This document shows, one piece after another, positions 46,681-56,937 of a stretch of 64,000 nt of DNA. The notes beneath the pieces were generated by a model. It searched no databases. It saw only the letters and a list, made by a program, of their open reading frames with translations, and was not told where the DNA came from. The translations under genes and the position numbers were made by a program. Within the stretch, counting starts at the first letter, position 1. Each line of letters opens with the position of its first letter. This DNA is from Bradyrhizobium sp. WBAH42. GTDB lineage: Bacteria; Pseudomonadota; Alphaproteobacteria; Rhizobiales; Xanthobacteraceae. The DNA is taken from assembly GCF_024585265.1 (NCBI RefSeq), contig NZ_CP036533.1, positions 8,193,001-8,257,000 of the forward strand, in the 5' to 3' direction.

Positions 46681-47048
46681 TGACCGACATCCGGGCATTC
46701 AAGGCGTTATCGCTGCTTACGACAATTGGCGTGTTGGTCGTCACGGCCTGCACGATTCAGCTTCGTGGCGGAGACGGTCCTCCGCCGCCGAAAGCGGAGC
46801 AGACGACAGACGCAACGAGCTCAGACCTCGCGCGCTGCCGCAGCGTCACTGCGGAGCAAACAGAGGGTTATGAGCGTTGCAAGCAGGTTTGGGCCGAAAA
46901 CCGCCGTCGCTTCTTTGGCAAGATAGACGGTGCCGCAGCTCCAGGCCGCGACGAATCCGCCGCCGGCGTGGCGCTCGCTCCAAAGGATCAAAGCCGGATC
47001 CCTCAGGGATATCCGAACTTGGCAACCCCTGAGGCGAGCAAGCCATGA
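46680..47048 (+). CDS. trbK: TrbK-like entry-exclusion/lipoprotein
   Basis: The ATG overlaps the trbJ stop (TGATG). The 122-aa product begins MTDIRAFKALSLLTTIGVLV VTACTIQL, a lipoprotein-type signal with lipobox VTAC. A short conserved segment follows, DLARCRSVTAEQTEGYERCK QVWAENRRRFFG, typical of the TrbK-alt family encoded between trbJ and trbL in rhizobial Trb operons. It is presumably anchored in the membrane, where TrbK proteins limit entry of related plasmids. Confidence 0.82.
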   Translation: MTDIRAFKALSLLTTIGVLVVTACTIQLRGGDGPPPPKAEQTTDATSSDLARCRSVTAEQTEGYERCKQVWAENRRRFFGKIDGAAAPGRDESAAGVALAPKDQSRIPQGYPNLATPEASKP

Positions 47049-47230
47049 CCGGTACGGGGATCATCGACCAGTTCCTTGAAACGTTCACGCGTTATATCGA
47101 CAACGGATTCGGATTGCTGGGGAGCGAGGTCGGATACCTCGCAACGACCCTTGCTGCGATCGACATTACGCTCGCAGCGTTGTTCTGGAGTTGGGGAACG
47201 GACGAGGACATCATCGCGCGCCTCGTCAAG
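47045..47230 (+). pseudogene. trbL: TrbL conjugal transfer protein, N-terminal fragment
   Basis: The ATG overlaps the trbK stop (ATGA). The frame reads MTGTGIIDQFLETFTRYIDN then LLGSEVGYLATTLAAIDITL and ALFWSWGTDEDIIARLVKN, the conserved TrbL N-terminus and first membrane helix. After about 62 codons the sequence runs into the end of a relaxase gene. Most of TrbL and, presumably, trbF, trbG and trbI are missing. Confidence 0.88.
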
Positions 47231-47361
47231 AACTCGGCTTCCAGCTCGTGCCCTGGTCGCGCGACCTCGAAAAGAGACTCGGCCAGCTTGTGACCGGCGT
47301 CGTGAAGGATGGCGGCGGCATCGAATGGGGCTTTGGCCGCAGGCGCGACCTCGGCCTCTAG
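47231..47361 (+). pseudogene. relaxase (TraI/DUF3363-type), C-terminal end
   Basis: In a frame different from trbL the sequence reads ELGFQLVPWSRDLEKRLGQL, VTGVVKDGGGIEWGFGRRRD and LGL-stop. This is the highly conserved C-terminus of the VirD2-like relaxase that precedes traG in these elements. A deletion joined it to trbL. Confidence 0.78.
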
Positions 47362-47397
47362 CAATCTCGCCAATTCAGTTGCGGAAGGACGCTCGGA

Positions 47398-49386
47398 ATG
47401 TCCGGAACCAAAATACTCTGGGGGCAAGTGATCGTTGTTTGCCTGATCGTCTTGCTGGCCATCTGGGGAGCAACCGAGTGGACGGCGTGGCGGCTCGCCT
47501 ATCAACCGGAGCTTGGGCGACCGTGGTTCGAGCTGGTGGGCTTCAAGATCTATTACCCGCCAGTCTTCTTCTTTTGGTGGTTCGTCTACGATGCCTATGC
47601 GCCGCAGGTTTTTGTAGAGGGCGCCTTCATCGCAGCGTCAGGGACCTTCGTTTCGATCGCGGTGGCGATCGGCATGTCGGTCTGGCGGGCGCGCGAAGCC
47701 AAGAATGTCGAGACCTATGGTTCGGCGCGCTGGGCTGGTCTGGAGGAGGTTCGAGCGGCCGGACTTCTCGGTCCGGATGGTGTGGTGCTGGGCAAGCTCG
47801 ATCGCGACTACCTCCGCCATGATGGGCCGGAGCACGTGTTGTGTTTTGCTCCCACGCGTTCCGGCAAGGGTGTCGGACTCGTCGTTCCCTCATTGTTGGC
47901 TTGGCCCGGCTCGGCCATCGTGCACGACATCAAGGGAGAGAACTGGCAACTGACGGCCGGCTTTCGCTCGCGGCATGGCCGCGTCCTGTTGTTCGACCCG
48001 ACCAACCCAAAGTCGTCGGCCTACAATCCGCTGCTCGAGGTTCGGCGCGGGGAATGGGAGGTTCGCGATGTGCAGAACGTTGCCGACGTCCTGGTCGACC
48101 CCGAAGGCTCGCTCGACAAGCGAAACCATTGGGAGAAGACCAGTCATTCCCTCCTGGTCGGCGCCATCCTTCATGTCCTCTATGCCGAGGCGGACAAGAC
48201 TTTGGCCGGCGTGGCGGCCTTTCTGTCCGACCCGAAGCGGCCGATCGAGGCGACGCTGAAGGCGATGATGACAACCGCGCATCTTGGCGAGCAGGGCGCC
48301 CATCCCGTTGTCGCCTCGACCGCGCGCGAACTCCTCAACAAGTCCGAGAATGAACGCTCCGGCGTCCTGTCCACCGCGATGTCGTTCCTCGGACTTTATC
48401 GCGATCCCGTGGTGGCCCAGGTGACCCGCCGTTGCGACTGGCGGATAGCCGATCTGATCGCAGATAGCCGCCCTGCAACGCTGTACCTTGTGGTGCCACC
48501 TTCGGATATCTCCCGGACCAAGCCGCTGATCCGCCTGGTGCTGAATCAGATCGGCCGGCGCCTGACCGAAGATCTGCACGCCCGCGACCGCCTTCATCGA
48601 GTCCTGATGATGCTCGACGAATTCCCGGCGCTCGGGCGGCTTGATTTCTTCGAGTCCGCGCTCGCCTTCATGGCCGGGTACGGCATCAAGAGTTTCCTGA
48701 TCGCTCAGTCGCTCAATCAGATCGAAAAGGCCTACGGGCCTAACAACGCCATTCTCGACAATTGTCACGTCCGCGTCAGCTTCGCGACCAACGACGAGCG
48801 GACCGCCAAGCGGGTGTCCGACGCGCTGGGCACGGCGACCGAGATGCGCGCGATGAAGAACTACGCCGGGCACAGGTTGAACCCATGGCTTGGGCACCTG
48901 ATGGTCTCACGGCAGGAGACTGCGAGGCCGCTGCTGACGCCGGGTGAGGTCATGCAGCTTCCGCCGATGGACGAGATCGTCATGGTGGCAGGGACGGCGC
49001 CGATACGGGCGAAGAAGGTCCGCTACTACGAGGATCGGCGATTCACTGAGCGGGTTTTGCCGCCGCCGGATTCGGCGAGGGCCGGTCGATCCTCGCGAAC
49101 GGACGGATGGTCAGCGCTCGGAGCGCTGGAGCCGACGGGAGGTCCAACCGACAAAGCCGCGGAGGCCGAGGAAGACACGGCGAACAGCGGGCTCCGTCGT
49201 GAACCCGAACTCCCCGATCACGTCGCTATCGTCAGGGAAACAATCGAATCGACACCGGCAGAGGAATTTGCCGCCGTTCTTGACGATGACGAGGATGCTG
49301 TCCGCCAGTCCCGGCTCATACGCCAACAGATGCGCGGTGTCACCCGTCAAGTCGCCATGGACCCGAATGACGGGATAGAGCTCTGA
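47398..49386 (+). CDS. traG: TraG/VirD4-type coupling protein
   Basis: The 662-aa protein is complete. Two or three N-terminal membrane helices (VIVVCLIVLLAIWGATEW, FFFWWFVYDAY, TFVSIAVAIGMSVW) precede NVETYGSARWAGLEEVRAAG. Walker A is FAPTRSGKGVGLVVPSLLAW, followed by VHDIKGENWQLTAGFRSRHG, and Walker B is LMMLDEFPALGRLDFFESAL. The C-terminal tail is acidic. It brings the relaxase-DNA complex to the secretion channel. It lies 36 bp after the relaxase end and six bp before copG. Since relaxase and trb genes are broken, it is probably not in use. Confidence 0.93.
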   Translation: MSGTKILWGQVIVVCLIVLLAIWGATEWTAWRLAYQPELGRPWFELVGFKIYYPPVFFFWWFVYDAYAPQVFVEGAFIAASGTFVSIAVAIGMSVWRAREAKNVETYGSARWAGLEEVRAAGLLGPDGVVLGKLDRDYLRHDGPEHVLCFAPTRSGKGVGLVVPSLLAWPGSAIVHDIKGENWQLTAGFRSRHGRVLLFDPTNPKSSAYNPLLEVRRGEWEVRDVQNVADVLVDPEGSLDKRNHWEKTSHSLLVGAILHVLYAEADKTLAGVAAFLSDPKRPIEATLKAMMTTAHLGEQGAHPVVASTARELLNKSENERSGVLSTAMSFLGLYRDPVVAQVTRRCDWRIADLIADSRPATLYLVVPPSDISRTKPLIRLVLNQIGRRLTEDLHARDRLHRVLMMLDEFPALGRLDFFESALAFMAGYGIKSFLIAQSLNQIEKAYGPNNAILDNCHVRVSFATNDERTAKRVSDALGTATEMRAMKNYAGHRLNPWLGHLMVSRQETARPLLTPGEVMQLPPMDEIVMVAGTAPIRAKKVRYYEDRRFTERVLPPPDSARAGRSSRTDGWSALGALEPTGGPTDKAAEAEEDTANSGLRREPELPDHVAIVRETIESTPAEEFAAVLDDDEDAVRQSRLIRQQMRGVTRQVAMDPNDGIEL

Positions 49387-49392
49387 GGCAAT

Positions 49393-49756
49393 ATGCGCGA
49401 CCGGATGAACGTCTACTTCCCACCAGAGCTTCTGAAACAGAGCTCGCCGATCGCAAGAAGCTTTCCCGGTCTGCGATCGTGGAAGCGGCTGTCGCTTCGT
49501 TTTTGTCACCGGACGGCGCGGACAGGCGGGAGGCAGCGTTCGCCCGGCGCCTCGATCGGCTGTCGCGTCAGATGCAGAGGCTGGAGCGTGACGTGGGTTT
49601 GACGGCCGAAAGCTTGGCACTCTTCATACGGTTTTGGCTGACGATTACGCCGCCCCTACCCAACGACGCGCAGGCGGCCGCGCAGGCAAAGGGTCGGGAG
49701 CGGTTTGAAGGATTTGTTGAGGCACTCGGGCGCCGCTTGCAAAAGGGGCAAAGCTT
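49393..49756 (+). pseudogene. CopG-family regulator downstream of traG, 5' part
   Basis: It begins MRDRMNVYFPPELLKQ. A few bases are missing near 49440, after which the true frame is LADRKKLSRSAIVEAAVASF, LSPDGADRREAAFARRLDRL, RQMQRLERDVGLTAESLALF and FWLTITPPLPNDAQAAAQAK. This ribbon-helix-helix protein is conserved between traG and trbB in alphaproteobacterial ICEs. The last 128 bp are repeated at 56621-56748, where the gene goes on to its natural stop. Confidence 0.8.
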
Positions 49757-49883
49757 GCGCCGGGATCTGGCGCTGCGCTATGCCGATGGCTCCGCGCCAG
49801 CTCCCGTCGCTACCACCGCCCAACTGGGCAAATCCAATGGCTTGAGCGAACTCAGAACTGGATAAAATCTGGGGGCAAGGTCA
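49757..49883 (+). repeat. 127-bp IS3-tail unit, copy 2 of 3 identical
   Basis: Identical to 29098-29224 and 54511-54637. Here it follows directly on the truncated copG, with another junction duplicate (49629-49756) on its left. Two such units back to back mark this as a join between contigs. Confidence 0.85.
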
Positions 49884-49894
49884 CACCCTCCAAT

Positions 49895-49922
49895 GCAAAA
49901 GCCGCCACATGGCGGCTTTTGC
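49895..49922. terminator. perfect 12-bp stem-loop, possible bidirectional terminator
   Basis: GCAAAAGCCGCC-acat-GGCGGCTTTTGC, with A and T runs inside the stem on both sides. This is the form of a bidirectional Rho-independent terminator. It would end transcription from the minus-strand PilZ gene or from whatever lay to the left. Confidence 0.7.
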
Positions 49923-50132
49923 GTTATGCTCCATCACTTTTGCCGTACCGTTCTTGCTAGTAATACGTACGTGGTTGCCCACGGGTTGCCCAAAAAGCGA
50001 TAAAGGCTGACTAATCCCGGCTAACTTGAGTACGATTGAAAGCTCCGATTCTTGGCTCTACTTCTGGTCTTTTCTTCCATTTCCAAGCTCAAACCAAAGC
50101 TCACAAATCAGGGTTCGATTTCCTATGCAGCT
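49923..50132. other. spacer
   Basis: Contains the near-repeat GGTTGCCCACGGGTTGCCCA but no gene or named site. Confidence 0.35.
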
Positions 50133-50510
50133 CTACCGCAAAGCAGGCTTCGTATTTGGTTCCACGAGGGCTGAATAACGGTCAATGTTTTGGAACGCCA
50201 CCCCGATGAAGTCTCCCTGTCGCCAGATGAGGCGACAAGGATAGGAGGTGCGAAACCTATCGAAAGAAATCGAAAACTCCATAGGCAGAAGCGTGAGTCC
50301 GTTAAGCTGAATGCCAGCCCCTCTACTGGATAGATCACGCACCAGGCATGGCTCGGAGGTGATGTGTCCTGGAATTGAGAGAAGAACCTCTCGCCACTCC
50401 GACTGCCTTTCGAGGGACCGCCGGGACCAATTCTTCCCTTCCCGTTGACGGACCTTTTCTTGCAAATCCTTTAGCTCTCGGTACTGGCGCTCCAGGCTCA
50501 TGTCCCTCAT
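50133..50510 (-). CDS. PilZ-domain protein
   Basis: The 125-aa product starts MRDMSLERQYRELKDLQEKV, a helical lead-in rich in charged residues. A PilZ-like domain follows from about residue 40: RQSEWREVLLSI, the motif LVRDLSSRGAGIQLNGLTLL (DxSxxG) and the end strand YPCRLIWRQGDFIGVAFQN. PilZ domains bind cyclic di-GMP. The N-terminal RxxxR motif is only partly matched (RRSLERQSEWR), so binding is uncertain. It stands alone. The frame is clean and complete. Confidence 0.72.
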   Translation of the reverse strand: MRDMSLERQYRELKDLQEKVRQREGKNWSRRSLERQSEWREVLLSIPGHITSEPCLVRDLSSRGAGIQLNGLTLLPMEFSISFDRFRTSYPCRLIWRQGDFIGVAFQNIDRYSALVEPNTKPALR

Positions 50511-51177
50511 TCTCCGTTATTCTGGTTGGCGCTTCCCACATGATCCGAAACTCAACAACCATCGCGATAACTTCTGTAGAGCGATCCTCAGGTTGAGGGA
50601 ATTCCGGACGACTACCGTTTGTGGCAATCGTGATTTCGCGGTTGGACCCGTAGTTTTCCGGGCATTGGATGGCACTGCTGGCCTCACCTGTGGAGAGACG
50701 ACAATGGTGCAACGACTATGGCAGGCCTGTGGCCGCTCGCCGCAGAAAGCATTGTCGTGGCTGGGGTGGAGGCGTTGTCTAAAGACGATCGTGTAAGGAC
50801 AAAAGTCCTGCCGGTGTGGTCCTTCAGTTTGTCAAAAAGCAGGATTGAGCCGAATGGTATTGCCACAGCAAGGCCGGTAAATCTTCATAAGACCCCACCA
50901 TCCTGGTAGGTGCGCCGCAGTTCGCCTTCGGGGATAATGCCTCATAGGGACCGTCGCTCGTAAGGGAGGAAGCATGTGAAACTGCCCACCAAGATCGCTA
51001 GCCTCAAATCAACGGCAAGAGACCGCCATCCAAGCCGCTAGAATAGTTTTCGCGATAGCCACCACGGCAGTGGTAGCCGCGGGCGCGTTCTTTGCTATCC
51101 GCTTTTTGATTCGATTCTACGGATAGGGTCCCGCCGCTCCAGCTCCAGCCGAACCGATCATAAATGGGCGTCTCGTG
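50511..51177. other. no firmly supported gene
   Basis: A 63-codon frame at 50718-50909 (MAGLWPLAAESIVVAGVEAL) and a short frame ending AVVAAGAFFAIRFLIRFYG at about 51126, a single membrane helix, may be small genes. Neither has a clear start and binding site. Confidence 0.35.
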
Positions 51178-51402
51178 ATGGCGAATGAACAGGATGTTGT
51201 CATTGGACGTATTGCCGAGATCGAGATCGACAAGTCGGCTGCCATCTTAGTTGAGCAGATGGATGATGAAATCTCCATTGCCATTGCGGGCGTCGTCGGC
51301 GTTCACCTCCAAGTGACGCCGGGGCAGGCACGTGAGTTATCTAGATCCTTAGCTGTGGCCGCTGAGAATGCTGAAAAATTTCGCGCGTCAGCCAAGACGT
51401 AG
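51178..51402 (+). CDS. hypothetical protein, 74 aa
   Basis: From ATG 51178 the frame reads MANEQDVVIGRIAEIEIDKS AAILVEQ, then ISIAIAGVVGVHLQVTPGQA and RELSRSLAVAAENAEKFRAS. It is a regular alternation of beta strands and one C-terminal helix, typical of a real small protein. I do not know the family. Confidence 0.5.
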   Translation: MANEQDVVIGRIAEIEIDKSAAILVEQMDDEISIAIAGVVGVHLQVTPGQARELSRSLAVAAENAEKFRASAKT

Positions 51403-51486
51403 TGGTGCGCGCCCCACTATCACTGCGGGATTTCGGTTCAACTTGCGCCACACAGGTCGGCTCGTTGCCCTAATGAAGCGCGCAGC

Positions 51487-51717
51487 ATGGCGATCCGCAA
51501 GGCGGATCATTTCACCGCATCCATCTTCCTCGGGCGCGGCAAGTACCGCATCGAGAAGCGATCGACCGTCATCGCCGCGATGCAAGCCGCCCGCGAGATC
51601 GAGAGCGATCCCGCCGCCTTTACCCGGCGCGCGATCATTTACGCCATTGCGCCCGACGGTCACGCTACGCTGCTGACCGCGGCGGTAATCGCAAAGCTGC
51701 TTTCGCCCTGGTCCTAA
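51487..51717 (+). CDS. hypothetical protein, 76 aa
   Basis: The frame starts MAIRKADHFTASIFLGRGKY, then RIEKRSTVIAAMQAAREIES and TRRAIIYAIAPDGHATLLTA, ending KLLSPWS. Small basic alpha/beta protein of the kind common in rhizobial accessory regions. No function known to me. Start ATG follows GCGCGCAGC with no strong binding site. Confidence 0.5.
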   Translation: MAIRKADHFTASIFLGRGKYRIEKRSTVIAAMQAAREIESDPAAFTRRAIIYAIAPDGHATLLTAAVIAKLLSPWS

Positions 51718-51786
51718 TGGATGCCCGCAGGCCCTACAAACAAACAGCGTAATTCTGCGCGACCGTTGCCGCAGTGCGATTGTCGC

Positions 51787-52044
51787 TTATAGTCGGCAGA
51801 CGATCTGAGCCATGACGCGATCGTTTCTGCGGTAGCCGGGGCGAGGAGCGGCAGAGCCAACGTTCGTGATGTTAGCTGCTGTGGCCTCGTCCAGTCTCAA
51901 GAGCTCAACCGACGGGTCGTGACTGACGCTGCCACCCCTTGTTTGCGCAAACGCGCATGACGGCATTCCCATCTTGGGTACCACACCGCGTCGACTTCGA
52001 CGCGAGGAAAAGAGCCGTCGTACTGAAGCTCCAACATCCACGTT
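51787..52044 (-). pseudogene. C-terminal relic of an unrecognised gene
   Basis: The minus strand reads VELLRLDEATAANITNVGSA APRPGYRRNDRVMAQIVCRL and a stop, with a protein-like composition. Upstream the frame passes directly into the antisense of a duplicated nrdA segment at 52045, so the beginning is lost at a junction. Confidence 0.35.
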
Positions 52045-52171
52045 ATGGACGGCCTCACCCTGGCGATCAGCCAGGGCTCGTTGCGGCGCGGCTCGGCGGC
52101 GGTCTATCTTGATATCCACCATCCCGAGATCGAGGAGTTCCTCGAGATCCGCAAGGCGTCTGGCGACTTCA
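52045..52171 (+). repeat. 127-bp inverted duplicate of nrdA
   Basis: It is identical to the inverse of 54384-54510, encoding MDGLTLAISQGSLRRGSAAV and onward, and mismatches immediately on both sides. It lies next to the 3' end of nrdB in the wrong orientation. Its length of exactly 127 bp fits an unmerged contig overlap. Confidence 0.85.
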
Positions 52172-53158
52172 CTCGAAGAAATTGGCGTGCTCGACGCCAT
52201 TGAGAATCTCGACGAGCCACGGCAGCGGATGCGCCTTGAGCTGGGTGAACCCGCCCTCCTTCGCCTCGAAGAAGCCGAAGACCGGGGCAATCCGGAGTTG
52301 GGCCAGTCGCCAGTCGGCGACGTAGCGGACGTAGGCGTGGATATGCTCAGGCAGCATGCCCTCGATCTTGCCAAGACCGAAGGCGAGCTCGACGAAGTTC
52401 TCCTCCAGCTTCACCATGGTCTTGGCGACGTCGACAATGTCGTCGCGGACGGAGCGCGTCACCGCGCCGGTTTCGCGGTGCCATTCGTGAAATAGCTTGA
52501 TGATGCCCTCGCAGTGGAGACTCTCGTCGCGCACTGACCAGCTTACGATCTGTCCCATGCCGTTCATCTTGTTGTGGCGTGGGAAGTTCAGCAGCATGGC
52601 GAAGCTGGCGAACAAGGCCATGCCTTCGGTGAAGGCGCCGAACATCGCCAGGGTGCGGGCGACATCCGCCACGCTGTCGACGCCGAACTCATGCATGTAG
52701 TCCGCCTTGGCGCGCATCTGCGCATAGCCGCGGAATGCCTCGAACTCGGTCTTGGGCATACCGAGCGTCTTGAGCAGCAGGGCATAGGCGTCGATATGAA
52801 CCGTCTCCATGTTAGTGAAAGCGGCCATCATCATCTGGACGGTGAGTGGCTGGAAGATCGGAATGTACCGCTTGAAATAGTTGTCGCCGACTTCGATGTC
52901 CGATTGAGTGAAAAAGCGGAAAATCTGGGTAAGCAGCGCACGCTCGCTGACCGTGACGCGATCCGACGCCCAGTCCCTGAGGTCGGCGCCGAGCGGCACC
53001 TCCTCACCCATCCAGTGGGTCTGCTGCTGGCGCTTCCAGAACTCGTAAGCCCAGGCATAGCGATCGACGTCATAGCTGCCGGTGGAGTCAAGGAGCCCGA
53101 CGCGCCCCTTGCCGATTAACGTGCGCGGATCGAAGCGCGACAGATCGATCACTGACAT
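52172..53158 (-). CDS. nrdB: class I ribonucleotide reductase small subunit NrdB, C-terminal tail missing
   Basis: The likely start is ATG 53158 (MSVIDLSRFDPRTLIGKGRV). About 329 residues are present. Iron ligands and the radical site are seen: QSDIEVGDNYFKRY (first Asp/Glu), NMETVHIDAYALLL (ExxH and the tyrosine four residues later), FTEGMALFASFAML and RDESLHCEGIIKLF. NrdB makes the tyrosyl radical needed by NrdA for deoxyribonucleotide synthesis. The apparent end HANFFE-stop is made by the junction at 52171/52172. Family members continue with a short tail that docks onto NrdA. The start overlaps the nrdA stop. Confidence 0.9.
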
Positions 53159-54510
53159 GCGAGGCACTCCTCATAGTCCGTGCGCTGCCGCCCCCGCTGC
53201 TGCGTCGGCGTTGCATCCTCGGCAATCTTGCCGGCGAACGCCGCGCGCGAGATCGACTTTGATCGACAGTAGTAGAGGCTCTTCACCCCACGCTTCCACG
53301 CTGTCCAGTGCAGCATGTGGAGGTCCCACTTATCGACGTCGGCCGGCAGATAGAGGTTGATCGACTGGCTCTGGCAAATCAACGCGGCGCGGTCGGCGGC
53401 AAGCTCGACGATCCAGCGCTGGTCGATCTCGAAGGCGGTGCGAAAGATCGCTTTCTCGTGCTCCGACAGGACGTCGAGATGGGCGACCGACCCCTCGTGC
53501 GCGATGATCGACTGCCAGGTCGCCGAGGTGTCGGCGCCTTTCGCGGCCAGCACCTTGGCGAGGTGCGGATTGCGCACCGAGATGGCGCCGGATAGCGTCT
53601 TGTGGATGTAGATGTTGGCCGGAATCGGCTCGGTGCAGGCGCTGGTGCCGCCGCAGATGATGCTGATCGAGGCGGTCGGCGCGATCGCGATCTTGTGGCT
53701 GAAGCGCGCCATCACGCCGCGTTCCAGGGCATCCGGGCACGGGCCACGCTCGCGAGCGAGCGCCACGGATGCCGCATCGGCATCGCGACGAAGTTTTCGG
53801 AAGATGTTCAGATTGAATGACTTGGCCAAGGCACCCTCCATTGGAATGCCCTTGGCCTGGAGAAACGAGTGGAAGCCCATGACGCCGAGGCCAACGGAGC
53901 GCTCGCGCAGGGCGGCGTAGCGGGCACGCTTCATTCCGTCCGGCGCCACCGTGATGAAGTGGGTGAGCACGTTGTCTAGGAAGCGCATGACGTCCTCGAT
54001 GAAGCCGGGCTCCTTATTCCACTGGTCCCAGGTCTCGAGGTTGAGCGACGACAGGCAGCACACCGCTGTGCGCTCCTCGCCGCGATGATCGATGCCGGTC
54101 GGCAGGGTAATCTCGCTGCACAGGTTGGAGGTCGAGACCTTGAGGCCTAGCTCGCGCTGGTGCTTGGGGAGCGCGCGGTTCACGGTGTCGATGAACAAGA
54201 GATAAGGCTCGCCGGTTTGCAGCCGGTTCTCAAGGATGCGTTGCCACAGCTGGCGGGCATCGATCTCGCGGACAACCTCGTTAGTGTTCGGGCTGCGCAG
54301 AGCGACTGCGGTGCCGGCACCCACGGCACGCATGAACTCGTCGGTGACGTTGATGCCGTGATGCAGGTTGAGGCTCTTGCGGTTGAAGTCGCCAGACGCC
54401 TTGCGGATCTCGAGGAACTCCTCGATCTCGGGATGGTGGATATCAAGATAGACCGCCGCCGAGCCGCGCCGCAACGAGCCCTGGCTGATCGCCAGGGTGA
54501 GGCCGTCCAT
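53149..54510 (-). CDS. nrdA: class I ribonucleotide reductase large subunit NrdA, C-terminal part
   Basis: 453 residues remain, beginning within the catalytic domain (MDGLTLAISQGSLRRGSAAV). Active-site motifs are intact: NLCSEITLPTG (Cys and Glu), AVCCLSSLNLETW (redox Cys), SISIICGGTSACTEPIPANI, the tyrosine pair in KSLYYCRSKS and the C-terminal EECLACQ cysteine pair. NrdA reduces ribonucleotides. The N-terminal third (allosteric ATP cone and start) is cut off at 54510, exactly at an IS-tail junction, so the truncation may be an assembly artefact. It is translationally coupled to nrdB. Confidence 0.9.
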   Translation of the reverse strand: MDGLTLAISQGSLRRGSAAVYLDIHHPEIEEFLEIRKASGDFNRKSLNLHHGINVTDEFMRAVGAGTAVALRSPNTNEVVREIDARQLWQRILENRLQTGEPYLLFIDTVNRALPKHQRELGLKVSTSNLCSEITLPTGIDHRGEERTAVCCLSSLNLETWDQWNKEPGFIEDVMRFLDNVLTHFITVAPDGMKRARYAALRERSVGLGVMGFHSFLQAKGIPMEGALAKSFNLNIFRKLRRDADAASVALARERGPCPDALERGVMARFSHKIAIAPTASISIICGGTSACTEPIPANIYIHKTLSGAISVRNPHLAKVLAAKGADTSATWQSIIAHEGSVAHLDVLSEHEKAIFRTAFEIDQRWIVELAADRAALICQSQSINLYLPADVDKWDLHMLHWTAWKRGVKSLYYCRSKSISRAAFAGKIAEDATPTQQRGRQRTDYEECLACQ

Positions 54511-54637
54511 GCGCCGGGATCTGGCGCTGCGCTATGCCGATGGCTCCGCGCCAGCTCCCGTCGCTACCACCGCCCAACTGGGCAAATCCAATGGCTTGAG
54601 CGAACTCAGAACTGGATAAAATCTGGGGGCAAGGTCA
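54511..54637 (+). repeat. 127-bp IS3-tail unit, copy 3 of 3 identical
   Basis: Identical to 29098-29224 and 49757-49883. On its left is the broken end of nrdA and on its right a peptidase fragment with no start, so both neighbours lose their beginnings here. Confidence 0.85.
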
Positions 54638-55922
<1,285 letters not shown>

Positions 55923-56620
55923 CTGGAGATAGAGGCGCCTGGGCCATCAGCATCGCATGTAGGCGGCGGTCGCCAATAGGAATTAGTATCGTTTGGCGAA
56001 GTAGCTGCTCTTCCAGCGACTTGACAGCCGTTCGGAAGGGGCCGTCGTGACAAACTGATGCTGCCTGTCTCTCCTCGTCACGTTTCCATGGTCAGGTTGA
56101 TGATGGCATCTAACGCCCCGTACGAACGAGTCGATCTCGCGCGCATGGCCAGCAGAGAGCAGGGCGTGAAGCTTCGCGCCCGTTGACAGCCATGCCGATG
56201 CTAAAATTTCGCCTCTCCTCTGGGCGCAGCGACTGAGTTATCCGGGCGCGAGTGCCAGGCCTACAAGTGGGCAAAGAGGCAGGCGCGCTGTTTGGGCTCA
56301 CGCCAAAGATATACCAATCGGGAGAAAAGGACATCATGGGCAGGATTCCGCTGGGCAGCGACGAGATGTGCGTACAGAATTGTTTGAAGCCGCCAACGTT
56401 CTACTGTCGCACATCACGCTATTCTGAAAGCGTAGCGCTGGAGGAAGGACGTCGCCGACCGGCGAGACTCTAAGCAGTCGTCCGTGAAGAGCTGCTAAAC
56501 GACTGAGGCGGAATCGCATTCGTCGTTGTGGACGTTTTGGGATTGCAGGGTTTTGATGCTTCGGGCATCGGAACCTTGCAAATTCATTTTCGGGATTCCG
56601 TCGAATCGCCATTCCGTGGT
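55923..56620. other. no supported gene
   Basis: Several short frames lack starts and recognisable products. The segment ends at the copG duplicate at 56621. Confidence 0.45.
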
Positions 56621-56803
56621 CGGTTTTGGCTGACGATTACGCCGCCCCTACCCAACGACGCGCAGGCGGCCGCGCAGGCAAAGGGTCGGGAGCGGTTTGA
56701 AGGATTTGTTGAGGCACTCGGGCGCCGCTTGCAAAAGGGGCAAAGCTTCCTCCGCGAGATTCCAGAAGATATCCGCCATCAGGAACCGGCAGGCGAAACT
56801 TGA
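56621..56803 (+). pseudogene. CopG-family regulator, 3' part
   Basis: The first 128 bp equal 49629-49756 (FWLTITPPLPNDAQAAAQAK, GRERFEGFVEALGRRLQKG). The sequence then continues QSFLREIPEDIRHQEPAGET and a stop, the natural C-terminus. The two parts overlap exactly as adjacent contigs would, so the intact order was probably traG-copG followed by this segment. Confidence 0.8.
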
Positions 56804-56835
56804 CTGATTGTCTTGATGCGCTATCGCGACGTCCC

Positions 56836-56859
56836 TTCTTTTTCTACGCCAGCCTACGA
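56836..56859 (+). repeat. 24-bp direct repeat, left copy, flanking the MFS gene
   Basis: TTCTTTTTCTACGCCAGCCT plus ACGA. It recurs with one mismatch at 58313-58336. The MFS gene lies between the two, inside what should be the copG-trbB interval. Confidence 0.75.
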
Positions 56860-56937
56860 CCGCAGCGATTTAGCCGAACTGACAAAAAGCTGGACACGCT
56901 ATCGGCTCCAATGAGTTGAGGAGCAAGAAGGGCCAGC

